Assembly (NCBI GenBank): GCA_016793585.1 | Contig: JAEUJR010000305.1 | Location: 1 to 11,494, forward strand | Reading direction: 5' to 3' | Origin: Archangium sp. | GTDB taxonomy: Bacteria; Myxococcota; Myxococcia; Myxococcales; Myxococcaceae | DNA length: 11,494 nucleotides | In this document: positions 1 through 8,052 of the stretch, in pieces | Numbering within the stretch: position 1 is the stretch's first letter | How the letters are laid out: each line of letters starts with the position of its first letter | The notes under the pieces: model-generated | What the model was told of the DNA's origin: nothing | Seen by the model: only the letters and a program-made list of their open reading frames with translations | Databases searched by the model: none | Program-made: the position numbers and the translations under genes

Positions 1-1569
<1,569 letters not shown>

Positions 1570-1611
1570 CGCGCAGACGGGTTATCGACGCGGCCGCTTC
1601 AGCACAAGCGC

Positions 1612-2529
1612 TCACGCCGCCCGGCGCTGAACGAGCAACACTGCGAGCTCGTCGAGCAGCTGCTCGGGGCGCTCATTCATCGCCTCCCACGTCCACTGGA
1701 GCACCCGGAAACCGCGCGCCGTGAGCGCGTTGATTCGCCGCCGATCGGCTTCGAACGCGTGGGCCGTCGAATGCCAGGCATAACCGTCGGCCTCGAGCAC
1801 GACTGGCGTTCCAGGGAACCGGAAGTCGAGGCGGTACCGCTGGCCCTTCACCTGAACCTTCTTCTGAAGCTCGGGCATCGGCATGCCAGCGTCACGGAGC
1901 ACCTCGAGCACTCGCGCCTCGAGCTCGCTCTCGGTGACGCCTTCCCCACCGCGCCTCGCCGTGAGCCGCCTCAGCAGCCGAATGCCACGAGTCCCGCCAG
2001 CTCGCTCGATGAAGTGGGTCAGCTTGTCGACGGTGGTGAGCTTGCGCCGCAGGGCATCGTCCAGCGCGGCCTCGACGGTGGCCACGGGTTCGGTCGCCGC
2101 GAGGTCGAGCAGCGTTCTCTCGACCGAGGTGACCCGCTGGCCGTTCACGGTGCCAAGCTCGCGCGCCAGAAGCGCATCGACGCGGAAGAGGCGGATTCCC
2201 TCGGGAGGCTCGAGGTGCCGCGTCGAAGCGATGCTCACCGGCCCCTCGTCGCCCTGGAATCGGGCGAGGCCCCAGAGCGACGCGGCCGTTCGATGCGAGA
2301 AGACGCAGCCCTGGCCGAACCAGAGCGCCGCCGCTTTTCGTCGCTGCGCCACCGACTCGAAGGAGCCCTCGACGGCGTAGACCGCAGGGAGAACGCGCCG
2401 CCAACGACCCGCCCGCACTCGTCGCTTCGCCTGATCGAGTGACATTCCGTTCGCGCGCGCTTGATCGAGGCTGAACACGCCGTGCTGAGCGGCCGCGAGC
2501 GCCATCACTGCCTTCTCAGAACGCTGCAT
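1612..2529 (-). CDS. AbiEi-antitoxin-like N-terminal domain fused to DUF559 (Vsr-like fold) C-terminal domain
   Basis: The protein is 305 residues from the chosen start (321 if the ATG at 2577 is used). The N-terminal ~50 residues, with QHGVFSLDQARANGMS and then VRAGRWRRVLPAVYAV, match the winged-helix domain typical of type IV AbiEi antitoxins. The middle carries SHRTAASLWGL and VTSVERTLLDLA, also usual in that family. The C-terminal ~100 residues resemble DUF559: RYRLDFRFPGTPVVLEADGY, then a Trp-His, an Asp-Arg-Arg and RGFRVLQWTWE. The Asp of LDF and the Glu/Asp of LEADG sit where Vsr-type nucleases bind metal. I chose the ATG at 2529 because AGGAGG lies 11 bases upstream and the extra 16 residues of the longer form look outside the domain. 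No AbiEii-type toxin gene adjoins, so a toxin-antitoxin role is not supported. The function is unknown; it could be a DNA-binding nuclease-like or regulatory protein. Confidence 0.85.
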   Translation of the reverse strand: MQRSEKAVMALAAAQHGVFSLDQARANGMSLDQAKRRVRAGRWRRVLPAVYAVEGSFESVAQRRKAAALWFGQGCVFSHRTAASLWGLARFQGDEGPVSIASTRHLEPPEGIRLFRVDALLARELGTVNGQRVTSVERTLLDLAATEPVATVEAALDDALRRKLTTVDKLTHFIERAGGTRGIRLLRRLTARRGGEGVTESELEARVLEVLRDAGMPMPELQKKVQVKGQRYRLDFRFPGTPVVLEADGYAWHSTAHAFEADRRRINALTARGFRVLQWTWEAMNERPEQLLDELAVLLVQRRAA

Positions 2530-2540
2530 CGCCCCGCGAG

Positions 2541-2546
2541 CCTCCT
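2541..2546 (-). promoter_or_regulatory. Shine-Dalgarno AGGAGG that decides the start of the AbiEi/DUF559-like gene
   Basis: A perfect AGGAGG on the minus strand lies 11 bases before the ATG at 2529. The upstream in-frame ATG at 2577 has only a weak GAAG next to it. The spacing is on the long side but still workable, so I favour the shorter protein. Confidence 0.5.
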
Positions 2547-2600
2547 GACGGAGCGCTGTAGCAGGCAGGGCTGACATTCTTCGGCAGCGAGCGTCGGGGA

Positions 2601-2619
2601 AGGGGTGGAAACCGCCCCT
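2601..2619. other. Small hairpin between the SpoIID-like gene and the AbiEi/DUF559-like gene
   Basis: AGGGGTGG and CCGCCCCT form an 8-pair stem with one T-G pair and a 3-base loop. It lies after the stop of the SpoIID-like gene (2690) and before the start of the next minus-strand gene. There is no T-tract on either side, so it is not a convincing intrinsic terminator. It may only weaken read-through or be chance in GC-rich sequence. Confidence 0.25.
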
Positions 2620-2689
2620 GAAGTGACAGTCGTTGCGGCGGCCGGCACTCCCCCACGCTCTACCAGCGCGCGACGCCCGACGTGCCGTC

Positions 2690-3754
2690 TCAGTCGTAGA
2701 GGACCTGCAGCTCGGTACCCGGGTAGTAGTGCTCGAGAATTGCCCGAAAGTCCTTTCCCGAGTCGGCGAGCAGGCGGGCGCCCCACTGACACATCCCGGC
2801 GCCGTGGCCGAAGCCGTTCCCCTTCAGCACGAGCCCGTCTTTCCCTTGCCCCGTCACCTCGAAGTCGAGCGACTTGAGCCGCATGTACCCGATGCGTTCA
2901 CGAAAGCTCACGGCGTCGATGGAGCGGGCTCCGACCTGCACTCGGCGCGCGCGCCCGGTGGGCGAGCGGCCCTGCACCTGGAACTGACCAGGCTTGGCTC
3001 CCAGTTCGCGCGGCGCCACCTTGAGCGTCCAGTGACTCGTCGGCAGCTTCGAACAGGGGCAGGCGACGCTCTTGAGGTACGGCAGATCGCGCCCGAGCGC
3101 GTCGAGGCCTGACTCCGTGTGCCCGCCACACGAGGCATGAAAGTACGCCTCGATCGGCTGCAGCTGCCACGTGAGCACGAGCCCCTTCGTCTCCTCGATC
3201 GCCTGCCTCGTGCGCGGGTCGTCCGCCTCGAGCCCCTTGTAGACCTGACTGATGACGGAGCTGCCCAGGTAGAAGGGCTGACCGTACTGCTCGAGCTTCT
3301 TGTTCAACGCGTAGGTGCGAGCTGCCACCGCCTGCGCCTTGAGCGCCTCGAGCGGAAACGTCTTCGGCATCTCACTGCCGAGCACGCCCTGCAGATAGGC
3401 CTCGAGCGGCAACACGTTCACCGTGACGAGCTGGCTCTTCCCACGCACGACCACCACGTCGCCCTGCACGTGCACGCCGTTGACCTCGAGTGAGCCCGTG
3501 CTCGCCGAGCGGCAGCGAATCGCATCACCCGGCAGCGCCGCGCCGTCGAGCGAGAGCGCGTTCTCCTTCTTTCGAATCGTCAGCGCGTCTTTGCCGAGCG
3601 CGATGAACTCGGCGTCGTCGAGATCGTCACCGCACGCCAGCGCGGCCCCCGTGAGCGTCACCGTGGCCGTCTCGGGGCCGACGGCGATGCGCATCGTCTC
3701 AGCAGCCTCGGCCATCACCGACAACCCCGCCACCAGGAGCGCTGCCACACGCAT
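2690..3754 (-). CDS. Exported SpoIID/LytB-domain protein (peptidoglycan lytic transglycosylase family)
   Basis: The product is 354 residues from the ATG at 3754. It opens with a hydrophobic signal peptide (MRVAALLVAGLSVMAEAAET), so it is exported. The SpoIID domain is full length: PLEAYLQGVLGSEMP (116-130), with Glu128 at the position of the catalytic Glu; then PLEALKAQAVAARTYAL (134-150), YFHASCGGHTES (204-215) with His206, Cys209 and His212 as possible metal ligands, and GFGHGAGMCQWGA (314-326) near the end. Such enzymes cut glycan strands of peptidoglycan lacking stem peptides. Two extra cysteines (ACPC, 231-234) follow the HASCGGH motif. In a non-Firmicute this is a cell-wall remodelling enzyme; a role in spores cannot be assumed from the name. 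A GTG in frame at 3853 would bury the signal peptide and overlap the divergent gene, so I reject it. The ATG at 3763 is an alternative start. Confidence 0.9.
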   Translation of the reverse strand: MRVAALLVAGLSVMAEAAETMRIAVGPETATVTLTGAALACGDDLDDAEFIALGKDALTIRKKENALSLDGAALPGDAIRCRSASTGSLEVNGVHVQGDVVVVRGKSQLVTVNVLPLEAYLQGVLGSEMPKTFPLEALKAQAVAARTYALNKKLEQYGQPFYLGSSVISQVYKGLEADDPRTRQAIEETKGLVLTWQLQPIEAYFHASCGGHTESGLDALGRDLPYLKSVACPCSKLPTSHWTLKVAPRELGAKPGQFQVQGRSPTGRARRVQVGARSIDAVSFRERIGYMRLKSLDFEVTGQGKDGLVLKGNGFGHGAGMCQWGARLLADSGKDFRAILEHYYPGTELQVLYD

Positions 3755-3761
3755 GTCGCAC

Positions 3762-3789
3762 ATGGTACGGCCGCGGCCACACCTCTCAA
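3762..3789 (-). promoter_or_regulatory. Candidate sigma70-type promoter for the SpoIID-like gene, placed for leaderless transcription
   Basis: On the minus strand TTGAGA (3789-3784, 5 of 6 matches to the consensus -35) is separated by 16 bases from TACCAT (3767-3762, 4 of 6 matches to the -10). Only 7 bases then separate the -10 from the ATG at 3754, so transcription would start at or next to the start codon. No Shine-Dalgarno sequence precedes this ATG, which fits. It rests on pattern matching only. Confidence 0.4.
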
Positions 3790-3839
3790 GAATTCGGCCG
3801 GGTGGCGTGCGCGCTTCGAACTTGGCAAACCACTCCCTG

Positions 3840-4367
3840 ATGGACGCGGACACCTCGTACAGGGCGTTGACGCAGCTGCACCCGCGCCATGCGCAGGTGC
3901 TCGTCGCGCGTTTCGTCGCGCAGACACCGGGTGGCGACGGGCGCGCCTTCGCCGACTTCGCGACCTTCTACGGCGTGCCCGACGCATCGGCGAAGGTGCT
4001 GCTCTGGCGCGCCGTACGCGAGTTCGAGGCGGCTCTGCATGGCGACCCTGTCGGTCCTCCGCTCGGCTTCGACGACGAGGTTCGCGAAGCCGAGGCCCTG
4101 CACGCCGCGCTCGAGCGGGCGGCGGGCGACGCCGGCACGACGGTCGCGGCCCTGCGCGCCCTGACGACCCACGCGCCGGTGCTGCGGCAGCGCATTCGAG
4201 ACGCCGAGCGCGCCGAGGTGGAGTCACCCGCCTACGCCCGCGAGACCTGGCTGCGCCGCCTCGCCATCGTCGTCGTGCTCGCGCTCTCGGCGTGGTTCTA
4301 CTGGAAGGCCGATCTGACCCGTTGGTGGCGGCAGACCATCGAAGCACCAGCTGAAACCAGACCGTGA
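3840..4367 (+). CDS. Small protein with sigma-region-4-like N-terminus and C-terminal membrane segment
   Basis: I do not recognise a named family. The 175-residue product has, at residues 8-66, a pattern like the DNA-binding region 4 of ECF sigma factors: RALTQLHPRHAQVLVARFV, then FADFATFYGVPDASAKVLL, then WRAVREFEAAL. Residues 78-128 are acidic and helical. Residues 140-156 (RLAIVVVLALSAWFYWK) are a single membrane span with two flanking arginines, so the N-terminal domain should be cytoplasmic. About 19 residues follow the span. The start is uncertain: ATG at 3840 has no good ribosome site, and in-frame GTG at 3807 or ATG at 3762 would extend it. It is divergent from the SpoIID-like gene, and the lipoprotein gene starts 56 bases downstream. 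A membrane-tethered regulator is possible but unproven; the helix-turn-helix match is by eye only. Confidence 0.75.
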   Translation: MDADTSYRALTQLHPRHAQVLVARFVAQTPGGDGRAFADFATFYGVPDASAKVLLWRAVREFEAALHGDPVGPPLGFDDEVREAEALHAALERAAGDAGTTVAALRALTTHAPVLRQRIRDAERAEVESPAYARETWLRRLAIVVVLALSAWFYWKADLTRWWRQTIEAPAETRP

Positions 4368-4387
4368 CCGACAGGCCGGTGAAGTTC

Positions 4388-4416
4388 TTGTCGAGTCCGA
4401 ACAGGCCGCTTACACA
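4388..4416 (+). promoter_or_regulatory. Candidate promoter for the cysteine-rich lipoprotein gene, placed for leaderless transcription
   Basis: TTGTCG (4388-4393) and TACACA (4411-4416) are exactly 17 bases apart, a standard sigma70 spacing, although the hexamers are only fair matches. Seven bases separate the -10 from the ATG at 4424, and no Shine-Dalgarno sequence is present. The 7-base -10-to-ATG spacing is the same as in front of the SpoIID-like gene. Confidence 0.3.
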
Positions 4417-4423
4417 CTGGCGC

Positions 4424-4750
4424 ATGAACCGACTCGTCCTCCTCGCCTGCGCACTGGTCCTCTCGATCGCGGGCCTGACCGGCTGCCCGAAGACCACCAC
4501 CACCACCGTCGCCGGCACCGATGACGAGATGATCGACCAGCTCTCGGCCCAGCTCGAGGAGCTGCGCACTCGCAGCGACATCACCTGCAAGGACTTCTGC
4601 CAGGTGAAGGACAAGGCCTGCGGCCTGTCGAAGCAGACCTGCGACATCGCGGGCAAGGCGCCCGATCGCGCCGACTTCCAGAAGAAGTGCGTCACCTCGC
4701 AGGAGGACTGCGCGAAGTTCGGCGAGTCGTGCTCGAGCTGCCCCAAGTGA
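4424..4750 (+). CDS. Small cysteine-rich lipoprotein of unknown function
   Basis: The ATG at 4424 gives 108 residues with a textbook lipoprotein signal: MNR, a hydrophobic stretch LVLLACALVLSIAG, then the lipobox LTGC with Cys21 as the lipidated residue. Pro and Lys follow the cysteine, so retention signals of the Asp+2 type are absent and outer-membrane delivery is plausible. After a Thr-rich linker (24-28) comes a short acidic helix (DEMIDQLSAQLEELRTR), then eight cysteines: CKDFC, CGLSKQTC, one before VTSQ, one in EDC, and a terminal CSSC. Eight cysteines in an exported protein suggest up to four disulfides or a metal site. A GTG start at 4364 overlapping the previous stop would put the signal peptide 20 residues inside the protein, so I reject it. 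I do not recognise a named family. Confidence 0.85.
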   Translation: MNRLVLLACALVLSIAGLTGCPKTTTTTVAGTDDEMIDQLSAQLEELRTRSDITCKDFCQVKDKACGLSKQTCDIAGKAPDRADFQKKCVTSQEDCAKFGESCSSCPK

Positions 4751-4795
4751 CGTGAAGGTGGCTACACTCGAGCCGCCGCTCTCGCCGGAGGCCAC

Positions 4796-5359
4796 ATGGT
4801 CGCGCTCTCGTTCGCCGTCGCGTTGTCGTTGACCCTCGCCCCCGACGAGTTCGACGCCGAGCGCGCCGCGTCGATCGAACGCGAGCAGGCGAAAGAGACC
4901 GCCGCGGTCACCGCGAAGTACGGCAACAAGAAGTCGACCGAGCTGTCGCGCGACGAGCGCGCCCAGATGATTCGTGATCAGGCCGCCGCCGAGCAGAAGG
5001 TGCTCGACAAGTACGGCGTCTCTTCGAAGGAGTGGGCGCGTGCCCAGATGAACCGGTCACGCGAGCAGGCCGACCAGGTACGACAGGCGAACAAGGCGCT
5101 CGAGACGAAGGAGAAGGCCGCGGCAGAAAAGGCCGCCGCAGAGAAGGCCGGCGGCCCCAAGGAGATCGTCATTCAGCGCGGCATCTCGGAGGAGAACCCG
5201 GTCACCCTCGAAGAGAGCGAGAACGCGACACCGGTGGTCGAGCAGGGCCTGCCGAAGGACTTCGAGAACGATCAGAACGCCGCCACCGAGTCAGACGCGG
5301 TCGAGAAGGCCGCTGAGGCACCCGCCACCAGGTCGACGGGAAAGTCCGGCAAGCGCTGA
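4796..5359 (+). CDS. Probable secreted, highly charged helical protein with internal repeat
   Basis: The product is 187 residues and I do not recognise a family. Residues 1-15 (MVALSFAVALSLTLA) look like a short signal peptide with an unusually small positive N-region and no clear Ala-x-Ala site, so export is likely but not certain. Residues 20-120 are rich in Ala, Glu, Lys, Gln and Arg and should be helical or coiled coil, ending in an EKAAAEKA repeat. Within this, EQAKETAAVTAKYG (30-43) and DQAAAEQKVLDKYG (61-74) are a diverged 31-residue repeat. Residues 125-187 are acidic and probably disordered. GGAGG four bases before the ATG fixes the start, and TACACT at 4763-4768 is a possible -10, without a good -35. 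It follows the lipoprotein gene by 45 bases and ends 13 bases from the converging aminomutase gene. Confidence 0.85.
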   Translation: MVALSFAVALSLTLAPDEFDAERAASIEREQAKETAAVTAKYGNKKSTELSRDERAQMIRDQAAAEQKVLDKYGVSSKEWARAQMNRSREQADQVRQANKALETKEKAAAEKAAAEKAGGPKEIVIQRGISEENPVTLEESENATPVVEQGLPKDFENDQNAATESDAVEKAAEAPATRSTGKSGKR

Positions 5360-5372
5360 CCCACCTGCGCAA

Positions 5373-6578
5373 TCAACGCCGCTGCGCACGCCACACGTCA
5401 TCGTACGGGCACGAACAATCGGTCTCTTCCGGCTCTGGGTACGCGTACGGCTGGCCGCGATAGTTGCGAAGAATCGTCTCGGTCGGCTTCCGCTCCAGCA
5501 CGTAGTCGGGCTGCAACGTCACCTTCCCGCCACCGCCGGGCAGATCGACCGCAAGGTGCGGCACCGCAAGGCCCGTCGTCCACCCGCGCATCTGCTCGAT
5601 GATCTTCACGCCCGCCTCGATTGGCGTGCGCAGGTGCTCGAGCCCCTCGGCCACGTCCATCTGGTGCAGGTAGTACGGGCGTACGCGCATCTTCAGGCAC
5701 GCGTGGCTGAGCTCGGTGATGATCCGCGCGTTCGAGTTGAGCCGCCGCATCAGCACGGCCTGGTTCTCGACCGGCACCCCGTGATCGACCAACAGCTCAC
5801 AGGCCCGCTTCGCCTCGGCGGTGATCTCCTTCGGGTGGTTGAAGTGCGTCACCACGAAGAGCGGCGCGTACTTTCGGAGCAGCTTCGCGAGCGACTCCGT
5901 CACCCGCATCGGCAGACACACGGGAATGCGCGTGCCGATGCGAATCATCTCGACGTGCGGAATCGCACGGAGCGGCGCCAGAATCTGCTCGAGCCGCTCC
6001 TCCGAGAGCAGAAACGGGTCGCCTCCCGACAACAACACGTCGCGCACCTGCGGGTGCGTGCGCACGTACTCGAGCCCCTTCTCGAGCTCGGCCTTGTTCA
6101 GCTCGGCCTCTCCGCCGTTCGTGATGCGCCGCCGTGTGCAGTGCCGGCAGTAGACGGAGCAGGTATCGAGCGCGAGAAACAGCACCCGATCGGGGTACTT
6201 GTGAACGATCGCCTCGACGGGCCGGCGCGGGTCTTCTCCGAGCGGGTCGCGCAGCTCACCGACCCGCTTGCGCGCCTCGGCCTTCACCGGCACCGCCTGC
6301 ATACGCACCGGACAGAACGGGTGCGCCGGGTCGATGAGCGACAAGTAGTAGGGCGAGATGCCGAGGCGGAAGATCTTCGCGGTCTCGGCGACTCCGGCCC
6401 GCTCGTCGTCGGTGAGCTTCAGCAGCTGCGCCAGGCGCGCACCGTCACGCACCGAGTGACGCATCTGCCAACGCCAGTCATTCCACTGCTCATCCGTGGC
6501 GTCGGGAAAGAGCTCGGCGCGCCGCGACACGGGTGTGAGATCTGCCGTCGCGGGAGTCTGCTGCTCGTCGAAGCTCAC
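5373..6578 (-). CDS. kamA: Radical SAM aminomutase, lysine 2,3-aminomutase (KamA) family
   Basis: This family moves the alpha-amino group of lysine to the beta carbon, giving beta-lysine, using a 4Fe-4S cluster, S-adenosylmethionine and pyridoxal phosphate. The 401-residue product is close to the 416 of the Clostridium enzyme. Visible motifs are the cluster motif CSVYCRHC (Cys140, Cys144, Cys147), LLSGGDPFLL (182-191), THFNHPKE (244-251), QMDVAEGLEHLRTP (306-319) with Asp308, and VDLPGGGGK (344-352). Asp345 matches the second lysine-binding Asp, and Lys352 the PLP lysine. The C-terminus ILRNYRGQPYAYPEP is shared with true aminomutases and longer than in EpmB, so an EF-P-modifying enzyme is less likely. 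The start is GTG, supported by AGGTAAGG just upstream. A second family member lies 58 bases upstream on the same strand. No acetyltransferase (ablB) neighbour is seen, so lysine as substrate is likely but unproven. Confidence 0.92.
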   Translation of the reverse strand: MSFDEQQTPATADLTPVSRRAELFPDATDEQWNDWRWQMRHSVRDGARLAQLLKLTDDERAGVAETAKIFRLGISPYYLSLIDPAHPFCPVRMQAVPVKAEARKRVGELRDPLGEDPRRPVEAIVHKYPDRVLFLALDTCSVYCRHCTRRRITNGGEAELNKAELEKGLEYVRTHPQVRDVLLSGGDPFLLSEERLEQILAPLRAIPHVEMIRIGTRIPVCLPMRVTESLAKLLRKYAPLFVVTHFNHPKEITAEAKRACELLVDHGVPVENQAVLMRRLNSNARIITELSHACLKMRVRPYYLHQMDVAEGLEHLRTPIEAGVKIIEQMRGWTTGLAVPHLAVDLPGGGGKVTLQPDYVLERKPTETILRNYRGQPYAYPEPEETDCSCPYDDVWRAQRR

Positions 6579-6636
6579 GCGTTCGGCCTTACCTCAGCAC
6601 CAGTCACCACCGGAAGACGGGAGGAGCCCCGGTCGG

Positions 6637-8037
6637 TCAGGCGTGCACGGGGTGCGACTGCAGGGCCGCCTTCGCCTGATCGCGCCACCACTGCTGGCCA
6701 GACTCGGGCACCGTGTAGAGCGGGTCGAAGAACTCGTACTTCCGGTTGAGCGCCTCGGGATCCTGCCACTCGATGCCCGTGCGGTAATTCTTCGTCCAGT
6801 ACGAGATGCCCTTCTCGCGATCGTACTCGGCGACCTGGTGCACCCAGCGCTTGCCCACGTACGGCACGTCACAGACGATTCGTGGCGTCGCGAAGCCCGG
6901 CATGTAGCCCATGATGTCGTGCTGGAGCTTCTGCGCCTCCCACACTGCAACTCGCCAGTGCTCCGAGTTGGGAATCATGTCGCACATGTAGAAGTAGTAC
7001 GGGAGGATCCGCGCGTGATCGAGGAGCATGAAGGACAGCTCCAGCAGGTCCTTCGAGGTCGCGTTCACCCCGCGCAGCAACACGCCCTGGTTGCGAACGT
7101 CGCGGAAGCCAACCTCGAGCAACTTGCGCGCGGCCTTGCCCAGCAACGGGGTCACCTGGTTGGCGTTGTTGACGTGGGTGTGCAGCGCGAGGTCGACGTT
7201 GCGTTCGAACGCCTTCTTCGCGATGCGCTCCAGCGCCGCCATCACGTTGTCCTGCAGGTAGTGCTGCGGAATGCCCATCAGGCCCTTCGAGGCCAGGCGA
7301 ATGTCGCGAATGTTCGGAATGTCGAGCAGCTGGCTCACGAAGGCCTCGAGCTGCGCGATCGGCACGTTCGCCACGTCACCGCCTGACACGACCACGTCGC
7401 GCACCGTCGGCGTCTTGCGCAGGTACTCGAGCATCTGCTGCCAGCGCTCGGGCTGGGTGACGGTGAACTTGAGCTTCTCGACCTGCGGCACGTCGTTGCC
7501 CACGAGATCCATACGGGTGCAGTGCCCGCAGTACTGGGGGCAGGTCGACAACAGCTCAGCGAGCACCTTGGTCGGGTAGCGGTGGGTGAGGCCTTCGACC
7601 TTCCACATCTCGGCTTCATGAAGCGAGTCGCGGCTGGCCTTGGGGTGGTTCGCGTAGGTCGGGTGCCGATCGTCGAACGCCGGGAGCATGTACCGACGCA
7701 GCGGGTCGCCCCACAGATCGTCCATGTTCATGGTGTTGATCATGTGCGGCGTGAGCAGAATCGACATGGTCGCTCGCTCGCGCTGATCGCGCTCGATCGA
7801 CGCCGCCAGCGCCTCGGGGAGCAGGTTGCCCAGCGTCGCGCGAAGCTCCTTGAGGTTCTTGACGCAGTTCTTCCGCTGCCAGACGGCGCTCTCCCACTCC
7901 TGCTTCGTGACCGTCTTGTACCCGGGAATACGGGTCCAATCGGGTTCGACGAACTGACGCTCGAGCGGGTACTTGAAGGGCTGAGCGCTGGTGGGAGCGG
8001 TGTTGGTCGCGGAGGCGGGAGTCGGCGCGGTCTGCAT
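6637..8037 (-). CDS. Divergent KamA-family radical SAM aminomutase-like protein
   Basis: The 466-residue product shares the KamA layout but is clearly a different subfamily from its downstream neighbour. After a disordered Ala/Thr/Pro-rich N-terminus (1-20) come the cluster motif CPQYCGHC (Cys166, Cys170, Cys173), VVVSGGDVANV (216-226), ALHTHVNNANQVTP (284-297), YYFYMCDMIPNSEHW (347-361) with Asp353, and CDVPYVGKRWVHQ (389-401). Asp353 and Asp390 align with the two substrate-amine aspartates of lysine 2,3-aminomutase, and Lys395 with the PLP lysine. The glycine-rich loop normally before that lysine is replaced by Tyr-Val-Gly. A C-terminal tail with several Trp, Tyr and Phe residues (413-455) has no counterpart in the neighbour. 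It most likely performs a 2,3-amino shift on an amino acid or carries a changed substrate choice; the substrate is unknown. The ATG at 8037 has only a weak AGG ribosome site. The two genes probably form an operon. Confidence 0.88.
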   Translation of the reverse strand: MQTAPTPASATNTAPTSAQPFKYPLERQFVEPDWTRIPGYKTVTKQEWESAVWQRKNCVKNLKELRATLGNLLPEALAASIERDQRERATMSILLTPHMINTMNMDDLWGDPLRRYMLPAFDDRHPTYANHPKASRDSLHEAEMWKVEGLTHRYPTKVLAELLSTCPQYCGHCTRMDLVGNDVPQVEKLKFTVTQPERWQQMLEYLRKTPTVRDVVVSGGDVANVPIAQLEAFVSQLLDIPNIRDIRLASKGLMGIPQHYLQDNVMAALERIAKKAFERNVDLALHTHVNNANQVTPLLGKAARKLLEVGFRDVRNQGVLLRGVNATSKDLLELSFMLLDHARILPYYFYMCDMIPNSEHWRVAVWEAQKLQHDIMGYMPGFATPRIVCDVPYVGKRWVHQVAEYDREKGISYWTKNYRTGIEWQDPEALNRKYEFFDPLYTVPESGQQWWRDQAKAALQSHPVHA

Positions 8038-8052
8038 GATCGGCCTATGCCA

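Noticed and set aside
2601..2619. Hairpin as a rho-independent terminator
   Set aside because: It is not followed by a run of T on either strand.
3755..3853. N-terminal extension of the SpoIID-like protein from a GTG at 3853
   Set aside because: It would place the signal peptide about 33 residues inside the protein and overlap the divergent gene; the ATG at 3754 is better.
3715..4746. A 343-residue minus-strand frame across the small plus-strand genes
   Set aside because: Very Arg/Ala-rich without domains, while the plus strand shows a membrane span, a lipobox signal and sensible starts.
5373..6578. Downstream aminomutase as EpmB (EF-P lysine aminomutase)
   Set aside because: EpmB proteins are about 60 residues shorter and lack the ILRNYRG...PEP tail seen here; no epmA or efp lies in the window.
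5556..7386. Long plus-strand open frames across both aminomutase genes
   Set aside because: The minus strand carries clear KamA-family motifs throughout; the plus-strand products are Arg/His/Leu-rich with no recognisable motif.
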